NCBI RefSeq assembly: GCF_026191635.1
Contig: NZ_JAKRRW010000001.1
Coordinates: 310,001 to 374,000 of the forward strand
DNA from: Photobacterium obscurum
GTDB lineage: Bacteria > Pseudomonadota > Gammaproteobacteria > Enterobacterales > Vibrionaceae
Direction of reading: 5' to 3'
Length of the DNA: 64,000 bases
The position numbers and the translations under genes are program-made. How positions within the stretch are numbered: position 1 is the first letter of the stretch; each line of letters begins with the position of its first letter. Below, one piece after another: positions 25,556 through 35,467 of the stretch. The notes below the pieces were generated by a model that did not search any database, was not told the origin of the DNA, and worked only from the letters and a program-made list of their open reading frames with translations.

Positions 25556-26134
25556 TGTTAAACAATTAACCTTTTGTATTTTTGTGTTTTTATTACATTT
25601 TGTGTGACAAGCACTTCAGTACTAATAAGGATATACTGAAAGTTAAAACGATAATTCAGGCACTTTAAAATTAACTATGTTATGTATAATACAAATGTAA
25701 CCTATGGCAGATTGATAACAGACATAGGTTCATAAACAACCTAAAGGATGTAAACAGAGTCAAAAAGTTACTGGCTATTAATTATATATAATAAAATTTG
25801 CGGCATTATAAATATGTAGCCACCCATTAACAATGGCATCTATTATAAAAATAAACATTAATAATTCATGTCACGCTTAATAAATATTAATGAAAAATAT
25901 CCTAAAATAACTTCAATATATTTTGGTATATTAAATAATCATTCTAAATTACAGCAAAAATAGTAAACGATGTAACACGAGGTGTTCTGGTTGTTACCTT
26001 ACACTTGTTCACCCTCAATTATCATAAAAGATAAAACGAACAAGCCACAGTATTTCTACGTGCCTTTCGGGTGGGGCGGAGCGCTCTGAATATTTAGGGA
26101 TTCTCAAATCACATTTGATTACGCCCCAAACGAC
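25556..26134. other. AT-rich intergenic region upstream of the chemoreceptor gene
   Basis: No gene is supported here. It contains the inverted repeat AACCTATG/CATAGGTT (25699-25706 and 25723-25730, 16-base spacer), about 145 bases upstream of the receptor start. A separate GGGGCG/CGCCCC pair lies at about 26076-26126, downstream of the tRNA genes. Confidence 0.5.
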
Positions 26135-26162
26135 GAAAGCCCAGCATAAATGCTGGGCTTTC
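26135..26162 (-). terminator. Terminator of the tRNA-Ser pair
   Basis: AAAGCCCAGCA pairs with TGCTGGGCTTT in a perfect 11-bp stem with a 4-base loop, seven bases after the CCA end of the downstream tRNA gene on the minus strand. Confidence 0.75.
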
Positions 26163-26168
26163 TGAATA

Positions 26169-26259
26169 TGGCGGAGAGATAGGGATTTGAACCCTAGATA
26201 CGCTACAAACGTATGCCGGTTTTCAAGACCGGTGCTTTCAACCACTCAGCCATCTCTCC
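26169..26259 (-). tRNA. tRNA-Ser(TGA)
   Basis: This 91-base gene with encoded CCA has the acceptor arm GGAGAGA/TCTCTCC and a T-loop GTTCAAATCC. The anticodon arm CCGGT-CTTGAAA-ACCGG gives anticodon TGA, and the long variable arm (CATACG..CGTATC) is typical of serine tRNAs. It is the second of two tRNA-Ser genes on this strand, 24 bases after tRNA-Ser(GGA). Confidence 0.95.
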
Positions 26260-26283
26260 AAATTTTGTCATCTTAAAAGATGA

Positions 26284-26371
26284 TGGCGGTGAGGGAGGGA
26301 TTCGAACCCTCGATACGTTGCCGTATACACACTTTCCAGGCGTGCTCCTTCAGCCACTCGGACACCTCACC
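26284..26371 (-). tRNA. tRNA-Ser(GGA), copy 1
   Basis: This 88-base gene with encoded CCA has the acceptor arm GGTGAGG/CCTCACC and anticodon arm CACGC-CTGGAAA-GTGTG, giving anticodon GGA. It has a long variable arm (TATACGGCAACGTATC). The sequence is the same as that of the gene at 45906-45993. Confidence 0.95.
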
Positions 26372-26587
26372 ACATTGTTGTTTGACGCTGTGCGTCTCAA
26401 CGGCGGCTAATGTAATGGCTTAGCGCATTAGGGTCAAGTGCTTTTCTCAAAAACATTCACGACTGCTGACGAATAGATCAAATCGTTCCATTCTTAGTCC
26501 AATCGCTTGTTTTTATTCACTGCTACACTTCTAACAATGCGCACCTTCTGGCTCATTGCTCCTTATGTTCCATACTAAAGGTCATCT

Positions 26588-29500
26588 ATGAAAATATGGC
26601 AGTCGTTCCTATTGTTTCTTCTGTTGGTGCTGTCAGCCTGGACTTCAACAGCCTATGAAGAGACAGATCCACGCCTGCAGCAACTAGAGAAAAAAATTGA
26701 AGCTCTCCAGCAGCAGAGCAAAACACCAGAAATTATCAAAACACTTGATACCCTTTCGCAGGCAAAAAGCCAGCTAGAAAAAACCACGGAATTTAACCGG
26801 CAAACCCAGCAATACCGAGATCTTATTACCAATTTTAATGAGCAAACTGAAGAACTTGCCACTCAGATAGCGGCCTTTTCGACTACCGAATTCCCAGATT
26901 TTAATGACTGGGATCAAGATGAGCTGACAGTGAAGATCGCCGAGCAAGACAACAAGCTAGACCAGCTCGAGCAGATCCGCAGTAATGACAAAAACGATTT
27001 GCAGGCCATCGAACAAGGTATTGATGAGTTTTCATACCTCTCCGAGCAATTGCGGGACAAAATAAAAAAAACGGAAAGCCAGTTAAAACATGAGCAGGAG
27101 CAACCCGAGAACGAGGATGCCCTACTCACCCTGGAGATTGCCCATCAGTTCTATGTCAGCCAGCTATATACCCTTGAGGCGAAGCAGCTTAGCGCAGGTA
27201 ACCGGCGCACGCTGGCGAAACAGCGTATTCACCTCAGTAACCTGGAAATCGAAGCTCGCCAGGCCTACCGCAACAACCTCCAGCGAAGACTCACCCGGGT
27301 ATTGCGCACCGATAACGCACAGGCAACTAAAGATAGTGGAGAAATTCAGCAAGACGTTGAGGGCCAGCCCAAGGCGTTAACCCGCCTGCTTAAAGCAAAC
27401 AAACGCTATACCACGGCCTTGGCTAACCTCTCAAGCAAAACCGAGCAGGTACAGCAACAGCAACAAACAGCTTCTGAGCACACCGACATTGTTAACAAGA
27501 CAGCGGATGACCTGGAAACCATGGCTGAGTGGCTAAAACTCAGCCCAGCCTTTAGCGAAAACCTCAACACCCGGATGAACCGGCTACCGGCCAATCCCCC
27601 TATCGAAGCGTTAGACAGGGATATTGCCCAAAACCAGATACAAAAATACGAGTATCAACAACAATACGATTCGCTGGACGAACAGGCGCAACAACCACGA
27701 ACTCAAGCTCTAACGCCAGAACAGCAACAAAAAGAGCAAACGCTAATTGAAACAAACCTCATTCTGCTCGATAAACTGATCGACCATTCAGACACTCTGA
27801 TTTACCAGCAAGCAACACTGAAAGTCGCTTATGAAAATCTCAATACCAACCTGAACGATCTCAGAAGCCAAGCCAAGAAACGACTTTTCTGGGCGCCGAA
27901 TACCAATCGCCTGAGCCTGAGCCTAATCATCAATACATGGGAAAAACTAAAATGGTTTTTCTCTCCCTTTCAATGGTTCAACCTGATAAAGGTTCCCACC
28001 GTTGTTGATAATATTAAGCTCATTTTTTCCATAGGCTTAATTGGCTTTATCATCATCACACTGAACTGGGTGAGAAAGCATTGGAAAAAATACCTAGATA
28101 CCACCAGCCAGATGATTGGCAAGGTGACTCAAGATAAATTTCGCTTTAGTTTTTTCAATATCCTTGCTTCCTTCATCCTTGCTTGGCCTTTTCCTTTTAT
28201 CGTCGGCCTTATCGGACTATTGCTGAGTGCCGCCTGGCAATATCCTTTCATCCACCATTTGGGCCAAGCACTGGCCGTTCCTATGGCGTTGGCCGTGTTT
28301 TGTTTCATGCGCGAACTCGTCCGCGCCAATGGCTTGTTTATTAGCCATTTTGGGTGGGACTCTCAGCTGGTTCATAGCTCGTTCGCGCACTACCGGCAAC
28401 TACTGTGGATCTACTTACCGATGATGGTCATTCAGGATTTTGCCTCTCTCTACAGTGATATTGATGTCAGTGCCACCTTGGGTAGACTCGCCTTCATTAT
28501 CAGCAATCTGGCCGTCAGCTATTTCCTCTGGCGGTTATACCATGAAAAAATTCCCATGACCTATGGTGAGCTCCCCGAGGGAAAGGCGCATATTGGCCAC
28601 CACCTGTTTTGGTGGACCTTGATTATCATCCCCCAGCTCCTCAACTACACGGCACTTCAAGGCTACCTTACTTCATCACAGACGGTGATGAACAAGCTGG
28701 AGGTATCAGCAGTACTTGGGGTGATCACCCTACTCGTTTACTACCTGATCAAGCGCCTGATGTTGCTCCAGAAAAGGCGTCTGGCCTTTGACCGAGCCAA
28801 AGCGAAGCGACAGGAGATCCTCGCCCAACGGCTGGCTGAGCTGGAAGAAGAAAAAGAAGACAGCTTCAGCAGCAGTGAAATGCAGATTGAAGTAGAAGAA
28901 CCGGTCGTAGACTTAGATAAGATCAGTGCCCAGTCACTGCGTTTGCTTCGTTCTCTACTGCTACTGATTTATCTGGCTCTGTTATCCATTGTCTGGTCAG
29001 ATTTTTACCAAGCCATCACTTTCCTGGAAGATGTCACCTTATGGGATGTAACCAGCACCATCGATGGAATTGACGAACTCAGCTCAATCTCCCTGAAGAG
29101 TGTCCTGCTGGCTATTCTGGCTTTCTGGCTAACTGCGATTATTGCCCGAGATATGCCTGGTGCAATGGAACTGCTGATCCTGCAACATCTCGACTTGTCG
29201 CCCGGAACAGGGTATGCCATCACCTCGCTCACTCGGTATGTGGCTATTTTTATGGGAATTGTGATTGGCTCGGGATTAATCGGCTTCGACTGGTCAAAAA
29301 TGCAATGGCTGGTTGCCGCTCTCGGGGTTGGATTGGGTTTTGGTATGCAGGAAATCTTTGCCAACTTCATTTCCGGATTGATCATTTTATTTGAAAAGCC
29401 AATCAGAATTGGCGATACCGTGACGATCCGTCAGTTGACAGGCGTAGTGGCAGTCATTAAAACTCGGGCGACGACAATTGTTGACTGGGACCGAAAGGAA

Positions 29501-29884
29501 GTTATTGTACCCAACAAGGCATTTGTGACCGAGCAGTTTATAAACTGGTCGCTATCCGATCCGATTACCCGGGTAACGATTTCTATCAGCGTTAAATACC
29601 TTGCTGACAGTGAACTGGTAACCCAATTGCTATTTGAGGCCGCCGAGGAATGCGATCTTGTGTTGGACAATCCTGCTCCAGAAGTGTTTTTCCTGACTCT
29701 TACCGCCGACAGTCAGAACTTCGAGGTGCGGGCCTATGCGGCAGAAACCGGCCATCGGCTTAGCTTGACCCACGATTTACATACGCGGATCAAAAACAAG
29801 TTTATCCAGCATAATATAACCATTGCCCATCCGCAGCTGGAAATCACCATCAAGGACAAGCAAGCCCACCCCTTGTGCCAGTGA
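26588..29884 (+). CDS. Large mechanosensitive channel, MscM/KefA (YjeP/MscK) type
   Basis: The 1098-residue protein has a signal peptide (about 1-22). A long helical, Gln/Glu/Lys-rich periplasmic coiled-coil region follows (about 23-420), then about eleven membrane spans (about 470-925). It ends in a C-terminal MscS core whose pore helix and beta domain are unmistakable: GVGLGFGMQEIFANFISGL, then EKPIRIGDTVTI and VIVPNKAFVTEQFINWSL. The length is close to E. coli MscM (1107) and MscK (1120). These inner-membrane channels open under membrane tension to release solutes after osmotic downshock. The gene stands alone between tRNA genes and the convergent cheB, whose stop codon is only two bases away; no terminator is seen between them. 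Confidence 0.92.
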   Translation: MKIWQSFLLFLLLVLSAWTSTAYEETDPRLQQLEKKIEALQQQSKTPEIIKTLDTLSQAKSQLEKTTEFNRQTQQYRDLITNFNEQTEELATQIAAFSTTEFPDFNDWDQDELTVKIAEQDNKLDQLEQIRSNDKNDLQAIEQGIDEFSYLSEQLRDKIKKTESQLKHEQEQPENEDALLTLEIAHQFYVSQLYTLEAKQLSAGNRRTLAKQRIHLSNLEIEARQAYRNNLQRRLTRVLRTDNAQATKDSGEIQQDVEGQPKALTRLLKANKRYTTALANLSSKTEQVQQQQQTASEHTDIVNKTADDLETMAEWLKLSPAFSENLNTRMNRLPANPPIEALDRDIAQNQIQKYEYQQQYDSLDEQAQQPRTQALTPEQQQKEQTLIETNLILLDKLIDHSDTLIYQQATLKVAYENLNTNLNDLRSQAKKRLFWAPNTNRLSLSLIINTWEKLKWFFSPFQWFNLIKVPTVVDNIKLIFSIGLIGFIIITLNWVRKHWKKYLDTTSQMIGKVTQDKFRFSFFNILASFILAWPFPFIVGLIGLLLSAAWQYPFIHHLGQALAVPMALAVFCFMRELVRANGLFISHFGWDSQLVHSSFAHYRQLLWIYLPMMVIQDFASLYSDIDVSATLGRLAFIISNLAVSYFLWRLYHEKIPMTYGELPEGKAHIGHHLFWWTLIIIPQLLNYTALQGYLTSSQTVMNKLEVSAVLGVITLLVYYLIKRLMLLQKRRLAFDRAKAKRQEILAQRLAELEEEKEDSFSSSEMQIEVEEPVVDLDKISAQSLRLLRSLLLLIYLALLSIVWSDFYQAITFLEDVTLWDVTSTIDGIDELSSISLKSVLLAILAFWLTAIIARDMPGAMELLILQHLDLSPGTGYAITSLTRYVAIFMGIVIGSGLIGFDWSKMQWLVAALGVGLGFGMQEIFANFISGLIILFEKPIRIGDTVTIRQLTGVVAVIKTRATTIVDWDRKEVIVPNKAFVTEQFINWSLSDPITRVTISISVKYLADSELVTQLLFEAAEECDLVLDNPAPEVFFLTLTADSQNFEVRAYAAETGHRLSLTHDLHTRIKNKFIQHNITIAHPQLEITIKDKQAHPLCQ

Positions 29885-29886
29885 CA

Positions 29887-30963
29887 TCAATGGTTATGAT
29901 CGAGAATTGCCTGGGGGATCTCCGAAAGCGACAGGCTGCGCTCAACTGCCCCACGCCTGACAGCTTCTTTAGGCATACCATAGACCACACAGCTGGCTTC
30001 ATCCTGCGCCAAAGTCATCGCACCGGCCTGCCGCATCTCCAACATGCCTTTTACTCCGTCATCTCCCATTCCGGTCATGATGATCCCCAACGCATTTTCA
30101 CTTGCTGATTGCGCTACCGAGCGAAATAGCACATCAACGGAAGGACGGTGACGACTCACTAAAGGGCCATCGATGACCTCCACATGATACTGTGCTCCGC
30201 TACGCTTGAGCAGCATGTGTTTGCCACCTGGAGCAATCAGGGCCTGGCCGGGAAGCACTCGCATTTTATGTTTCGCTTCCTTAACACTAATATCGCACAA
30301 GCTATCTAGCCGCTGTGAAAAGGCGGCGGTAAACTTCTCCGGCATATGCTGAACCACGACAATTCCCGGCGAAAGACGCGGCAAGGCCTTTAACACCACT
30401 TCCAATGCCTGAGTCCCGCCCGTGGACGTACCGATTGCAACAATTTGCTCAGTGGTTTTCAGGCGGGAGACCTTTCCTGCGGCTAACACTGTATCAGCAC
30501 TCAATTTGGGTTTAACTTTCAGGTTTGATGCCTTTATCGGCTGAAGAGGTCTAAGATTCGCCTTGCTGGCCGCTTTAACAGCATTGATCAATACTTTTGC
30601 TGAATCATGAAGGAAGCCCTTCAACCCCACCTTGGGCTTGGTAATGATCTCAACCGCACCGGCTGAAATTGCCTGCATGGTGGTTTCTGCACCTTTTTCC
30701 GTCAAGGTCGAACAGATCACCACGGGAGTCGGCCGTTCAGCCATGATTTTTTTAAGAAAAGAGATCCCATCCATCCGAGGCATCTCAATATCGAGGACAA
30801 TTACATCAGGCCACTGCATCCGCATTCGAGTCATCGCAAATAGGGGATCAGCGACGGCACCACAAACTTCTATTTCGCTGTCGGTCTTCAATACAGAAGA
30901 AACTACCTGACGAACAACAGCAGAATCATCAACTACCATTACCTTGATTGTTTTTCTTTTCAT
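29887..30963 (-). CDS. cheB: Chemotaxis protein-glutamate methylesterase CheB
   Basis: The 358-residue protein has an N-terminal receiver domain with acidic pocket D12-D13 and phospho-acceptor D58 ([11 protein letters not shown]). A linker of about 50 residues leads to the methylesterase domain. The catalytic Ser is in GTSTGG (S180), His in [10 protein letters not shown] (H206), and Asp in MTGMGDDG near the C-terminus. It removes methyl groups from receptor glutamates and deamidates glutamines, resetting receptor signalling. Last gene of the leftward operon, 86 bases after cheR. A cheD gene often sits next to cheB in F7-type clusters, but none is present here. Confidence 0.96.
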   Translation of the reverse strand: MKRKTIKVMVVDDSAVVRQVVSSVLKTDSEIEVCGAVADPLFAMTRMRMQWPDVIVLDIEMPRMDGISFLKKIMAERPTPVVICSTLTEKGAETTMQAISAGAVEIITKPKVGLKGFLHDSAKVLINAVKAASKANLRPLQPIKASNLKVKPKLSADTVLAAGKVSRLKTTEQIVAIGTSTGGTQALEVVLKALPRLSPGIVVVQHMPEKFTAAFSQRLDSLCDISVKEAKHKMRVLPGQALIAPGGKHMLLKRSGAQYHVEVIDGPLVSRHRPSVDVLFRSVAQSASENALGIIMTGMGDDGVKGMLEMRQAGAMTLAQDEASCVVYGMPKEAVRRGAVERSLSLSEIPQAILDHNH

Positions 30964-31049
30964 ATGACCTACCTACAATCGCTTTTCAGGAAGCAGGCTC
31001 CGAAATACCTTTCGTCCATGATGCTTGCCAACTAAAAATCTGTATTCGT

Positions 31050-31919
31050 TCAATGAATGTTATTTACGTCATTCCTTTGATAGATACTGGGTTTAATCAG
31101 ACGCAGCTGATCACTAATACCGGTAATCGTCTCCGAATGACCCACCAATAAATATCCCCCGGGTTTAAGCTGGGACAAAACTCGCAAAACTACATCCCGC
31201 TTAGTTTCGGCCGAAAAATAGATAAGAACATTGCGTAATAAAATTAAATCAAACAGGCCCAAATTTGGCAGTGGGCCATTAAGGTTGATCTGCTTGAAAT
31301 GAACATGCTGACGAAGCTGGTTGTTGATTAAAAATGTCCCTTGGTGGGAACGAACCCCTCTCAGGCAATATTGCTTCAAGTAGCGAACAGGAACTTCGTT
31401 CTGTCTCGATATTGAATATTGCCCGCGACAAGCATTGGCCAATACGTTCGAGTTAATATCTGAGCCGAGTACAGTCCAGTCACCGTCTCCACCAAAGCTA
31501 TCTGCCAATAGCATAGCCAGACTGTACGGCTCCTCACCCGTAGAGCACACTGCACTCCAGCAGCGCAACGGCTCTTGCGATGATCGCCCATCCAATAAAT
31601 GCGTTTTGATAAACCGAAAATGTTTCGGCTCCCTGAAGAAGTGAGTTTCATTGGTGGTCAGCTGATCGACCACTACCTGCAACTCCCCCGCCGGTGCATT
31701 TTCCATCAGTAGCCGATAGTATTCAGCAAAGCTATTCAGAGAATAGTGCCTGAGCCGGCAGGCTAACCTCGTCACCACCAAATTTTTTTTGTGGTCACCC
31801 AGTGTGATGCCAGCCAGGTCATAAATTAACTGCTGAAACTGGGCAAACTCCCTGTTGGAAATAGCATCCTTAGCCAATAATCCGCCAGGCTTGTTCAGAG
31901 CTACACTATTACACTCCAT
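31050..31919 (-). CDS. cheR: Chemotaxis protein methyltransferase CheR
   Basis: The 289-residue protein has a small N-terminal helical domain (about 15-80) and a SAM-dependent methyltransferase domain. The family landmarks are TNETHFFREPKHF (about 108-120), CWSAVCSTGEEPYSLAML, the glycine-poor SAM motif typical of CheR, and LILLRNVLIYFS (about 224-235). It methylates receptor glutamates. GGGGGAA lies before the ATG. The gene follows the 931-residue receptor, whose C-terminus may carry a CheR-docking pentapeptide. Confidence 0.96.
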   Translation of the reverse strand: MECNSVALNKPGGLLAKDAISNREFAQFQQLIYDLAGITLGDHKKNLVVTRLACRLRHYSLNSFAEYYRLLMENAPAGELQVVVDQLTTNETHFFREPKHFRFIKTHLLDGRSSQEPLRCWSAVCSTGEEPYSLAMLLADSFGGDGDWTVLGSDINSNVLANACRGQYSISRQNEVPVRYLKQYCLRGVRSHQGTFLINNQLRQHVHFKQINLNGPLPNLGLFDLILLRNVLIYFSAETKRDVVLRVLSQLKPGGYLLVGHSETITGISDQLRLIKPSIYQRNDVNNIH

Positions 31920-32028
31920 GGCGTTCCCCCATTCTGCGCCACACCCTAGCCTTTCTTAATAATCACCTTGTAGCCATGAGCTGACTACAAGGCGTTCCAC
32001 TGCTTAAAAAAGACTTTAAAAACAAACA

Positions 32029-34824
32029 TTAAAAAGCTTCAAAGTCCTCCTCTATCAGCTCTTGATGCTTGTTTTCCTGCTTTCTTGCTGGTTTCTTGGC
32101 CATCAACACTTGCGGAGGCTGTGGGTGATTTCCGGCAACATGCAATACATGAGAGCCAGGCATTTCAGCTTGCTGCTCGTCGATTTTGAAGAAGCTCATC
32201 AGCTGCTGTAACTGTTCAGCCTGAGCACTCATTTCCTCAGCCGTCGAAGCCAACTCTTCCGAAGAAGAGGCATTCTGCTGGGTCACCTGATCCATTTGCC
32301 CCATTGCCACACTGATCTGGGTAACACCACTTGCCTGCTCATCCGACGTCGCCGCAATCTCCTGCACCAGCTCTGCGGTTTTGGTGATGCTAGGAACAAT
32401 TTCATCCAGCAACCGTCCGGCTTGCTCGGCCACCTGAACACTACTTCCGGCCTGATTGCTGATCTCCTGCGCAGCAACCTGACTACGTTCGGCAAGCTTG
32501 CGCACCTCCGCAGCCACCACGGCAAACCCTTTGCCATGCTCACCGGCCCTTGCGGCTTCTATCGCGGCATTCAAGGCCAATAAATTGGTTTGATAGGCAA
32601 TGTCTTCAATGATGCTGATTTTTTCAGCAATCTCTTTCATCGCGGTGACCGTTTCACCAACAGCACGCCCCCCTTCCATCGCCTGGGTCGATGCCTTGGT
32701 CGCGCGATCATCCGTGATTTTGGCATTTTCAGCATTCTGCTGTACCGACGCGGCAATCTGTTCCTGAGACGCACTGGTTTCCTCTACGCTGGCCGCCTGC
32801 TCACTGGCAGCCTGACTCAGCGACTGCGCCGTCGCACTGATTTCTTCAGAGGCGCTGGCAAGGCCGTTGGCATTGCTGTTTACATCACCGACAATCTGAC
32901 GCAGCCTGTTGCTCATATGTCCCATTCGCTGTAACAGCTGGCCGGTTTCATCTTTGCTGTTCGTTTCGATCCGGCTATTCAGATCCCCGTTGGCCATTGA
33001 CTCAGCCACCTGCAGTGCCGTGGCCAGAGGACGGGTGATCGTCGAAGCAACAACCATAGCCACCAGCACAATCAACACAATGGTAACCGCAATAACCAGA
33101 CCGACCATCATAAGCAGACTATTAATCGGCTCATTGACCTCGGCTTCATCAATCTCGGCTAATAAAGCCCAGTGCGTATCCCCAACATTTACTCGGGTGT
33201 AAGCAGATAAAACCCTATTACCGTTATAGTCTTTAACCCGGTCAATCCCAGTCTCACCAGCTAGTGCGGCATTACTGGCCTGGGTATCGACACCATTTCG
33301 CTCAACCGTCCCGGCAAAAGATGCCATGACCGAGCGCCCTTCCCTGTCAAGAAACGAGTCGGACCGCATCCGCTTATCCATCCCGACCAGATAAGTTTCA
33401 CCGGTTTCCCCCATACCGGCACGTTGCTGCATGATCGTATTAATAGCTTCCAACGGCAACTGAATCGCTACCACCAGCTTGATCTCGCCATTCACAATCA
33501 GAGGCTGTGCGATAAACGCAGCCGGTTCACCATTACTTGGGGCGTAGGGGGCAAAATCGACCACACCATACTGCCGGCTCTGAAGCACCTGGCGAACCAA
33601 TTGACCTAGGTTAGAGTCCGCATATTTACCATCTAGCATATTGCTCTGATAGTCCGCTTCATGGCTGACGCTATAAAAGACTTCTCCCTTCGGATGGATC
33701 AGGAAGAGATCATAGTAACCATACATCTGACTGTAGTTAGCCAGAAAATCGGTCGCTTCACCGGCCACTTTGCTGGTAAAGGCTTCTTCCAGGTCAATAG
33801 TTGAGATCAGTGCCCAGCTCAGTCCATGGATTTTCAGCGGAGAAGCCGATACCAGCATGAGCCTTCCACTGTTATCGGCATAGATATCACCAACCGACTT
33901 GCCGGCCAGCGCCTGTTCCATAAACGGCTCACTCACCGGCATACCAATCTGTTGCTTGGTACCGTCACTCTTTACAAGGTTACTCCGTAGGGCGACACTA
34001 CCATCTTGCTTGCCGGCCAAATACGTTTCCACCGTCTCCCCGAGGTTGTCCTCTCGCTGCATAATGGCATCGATACCCTCCGTCGGTATCTGCAAGATGA
34101 GCACACCTGCTAACGCGTCATCCTTGATTACAGGAGCACCAATAAAGGCCGACTGTTGGTTGTTTGACGGGGCATAGGGAGCAAAATCTTCAATTGCGAC
34201 CGCGGATTGTGCCTTGCTGAAAAGGTGACCGATACCACTGTCTCGCAGCGTACCTGTTTTAATGTTCTGACCGAGGTCCGATTCCTGGGCAACCGAGTAG
34301 ACGACCTCGCCATCAACATTCACCAGGAACAGATCATAGAAGCCATAATGCTCTTTGTAGCGAGTCAACCATGCTCCATACTGGCTATTTACGGCCTGCC
34401 AGTCCTCGCCACCTACTTGCATACCTTCAATTCGATAGGCGGCATCAAACCCCGACAGGGCCTCTGATACTGTGTCATTTTCCGCAAGAATGGTAATGTC
34501 ATGCTCTAACATCTGAAAATACCCTTCGATCTGGGCACGCTTGCTCTCTTTTGCTGCATAGAGCTTATTCAGTGTATTAGTACGCAGGTTATCAATAGTA
34601 TCGACAAGGACCCCAACATCGCCCTGGCGCTCCGCAAAGTAATTTTCTATCTGAGACTTTTTCACTTCACGCATTGCGATCAACTGATCATTGGATTCAA
34701 TCGTCAACGCATCTGCAGCCGCTTTAACGGCAATAAATACAACAATCGCTAATGGAATAAGACTGACCAGCAAAAACAGGCCGATCAACTTGGGTCTCAT
34801 CCTGATGTCACTAAAACGGAGCAT
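32029..34824 (-). CDS. Methyl-accepting chemotaxis protein with duplicated periplasmic sensor
   Basis: The 931-residue receptor has a first span at about 12-35. The very large periplasmic region (about 36-570) contains two related sensor modules in tandem: [36 protein letters not shown] and [37 protein letters not shown] second span lies at about 575-600, then a HAMP domain and a cytoplasmic signalling domain with tip [20 protein letters not shown]. After the coiled coil a flexible tail of about 45 residues ends in D-F-E-A-F, close to the xWxxF-type pentapeptides that tether CheR and CheB. It lies between cheW and cheR in the operon. GGAGG precedes the ATG. Ligand unknown. Confidence 0.93.
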   Translation of the reverse strand: MLRFSDIRMRPKLIGLFLLVSLIPLAIVVFIAVKAAADALTIESNDQLIAMREVKKSQIENYFAERQGDVGVLVDTIDNLRTNTLNKLYAAKESKRAQIEGYFQMLEHDITILAENDTVSEALSGFDAAYRIEGMQVGGEDWQAVNSQYGAWLTRYKEHYGFYDLFLVNVDGEVVYSVAQESDLGQNIKTGTLRDSGIGHLFSKAQSAVAIEDFAPYAPSNNQQSAFIGAPVIKDDALAGVLILQIPTEGIDAIMQREDNLGETVETYLAGKQDGSVALRSNLVKSDGTKQQIGMPVSEPFMEQALAGKSVGDIYADNSGRLMLVSASPLKIHGLSWALISTIDLEEAFTSKVAGEATDFLANYSQMYGYYDLFLIHPKGEVFYSVSHEADYQSNMLDGKYADSNLGQLVRQVLQSRQYGVVDFAPYAPSNGEPAAFIAQPLIVNGEIKLVVAIQLPLEAINTIMQQRAGMGETGETYLVGMDKRMRSDSFLDREGRSVMASFAGTVERNGVDTQASNAALAGETGIDRVKDYNGNRVLSAYTRVNVGDTHWALLAEIDEAEVNEPINSLLMMVGLVIAVTIVLIVLVAMVVASTITRPLATALQVAESMANGDLNSRIETNSKDETGQLLQRMGHMSNRLRQIVGDVNSNANGLASASEEISATAQSLSQAASEQAASVEETSASQEQIAASVQQNAENAKITDDRATKASTQAMEGGRAVGETVTAMKEIAEKISIIEDIAYQTNLLALNAAIEAARAGEHGKGFAVVAAEVRKLAERSQVAAQEISNQAGSSVQVAEQAGRLLDEIVPSITKTAELVQEIAATSDEQASGVTQISVAMGQMDQVTQQNASSSEELASTAEEMSAQAEQLQQLMSFFKIDEQQAEMPGSHVLHVAGNHPQPPQVLMAKKPARKQENKHQELIEEDFEAF

Positions 34825-34858
34825 AACGCCTCCCTGGAATATTCCGGTTATTAGTAAT

Positions 34859-35389
34859 TTATTTTTGCAACGACTCTAGAGATGAAAGTTCATCGACCGA
34901 CAGCACGTGGCTAACATTTAGCAAAACAATGAATTCATCATTCACTTTTCCCATCCCCTGGATAAAGTCTGTGCGGAGCTTGGCACCGAAGCTGGGAGCC
35001 GGTTCGATATCGGTCAACAAAATATCAAGCACTTCACTCACGGCATCAACGACAACGCCAATTTCAAGCCTTTCTTCTTCACTTTCCACTTCAATAATCA
35101 CAATACAGCTGCGCTTGGTCACCGGGGTAGTTGGCCAGCCAAAACGTATCGCCAAATCAATAATGGGGACCACATTGCCCCGAACATTTATCACCCCGCG
35201 GACAAAATCAGGAACCATAGGCACCTTTGTCAGCTGTCCATACTCAATGATCTCCTTGATCGGGTGGATATTGATGGCAAACAGCTCATCACGCAGTAAA
35301 AATGTCAAAAACTGCTGCTGTTCCGATGATCCATCCACCTCTTTACCCTCCTGAGTTCTGGACGATGCCAGGCTTACGCTTTGCGTCAT
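34859..35389 (-). CDS. cheW: Chemotaxis coupling protein CheW
   Basis: The 176-residue SH3-like scaffold protein links receptors to CheA. Family landmarks are [19 protein letters not shown] (about 30-48), [22 protein letters not shown] (about 63-84) and the C-terminal [15 protein letters not shown]. The first 20 residues are a polar extension. A single CheW gene is present here. AAGGGGG lies before the ATG. It sits between cheA and the large receptor gene. Confidence 0.95.
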   Translation of the reverse strand: MTQSVSLASSRTQEGKEVDGSSEQQQFLTFLLRDELFAINIHPIKEIIEYGQLTKVPMVPDFVRGVINVRGNVVPIIDLAIRFGWPTTPVTKRSCIVIIEVESEEERLEIGVVVDAVSEVLDILLTDIEPAPSFGAKLRTDFIQGMGKVNDEFIVLLNVSHVLSVDELSSLESLQK

Positions 35390-35467
35390 AACACACCCCC
35401 TTCCAAAATGCTGCCTCTGTTAGCTTAGGCTCGTCAGCGATACTTCCTGCTATCGCGACTCCGCTCC

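Noticed and set aside
26076..26126. A tRNA-Ser-like fragment (GCGGAG..AGGGATT) bounded by GGGGCG and CGCCCC downstream of the tRNA genes.
   Set aside because: The resemblance covers only short pieces, and no cloverleaf or CCA end can be drawn. It may be a decayed repeat but is not supportable as a gene.
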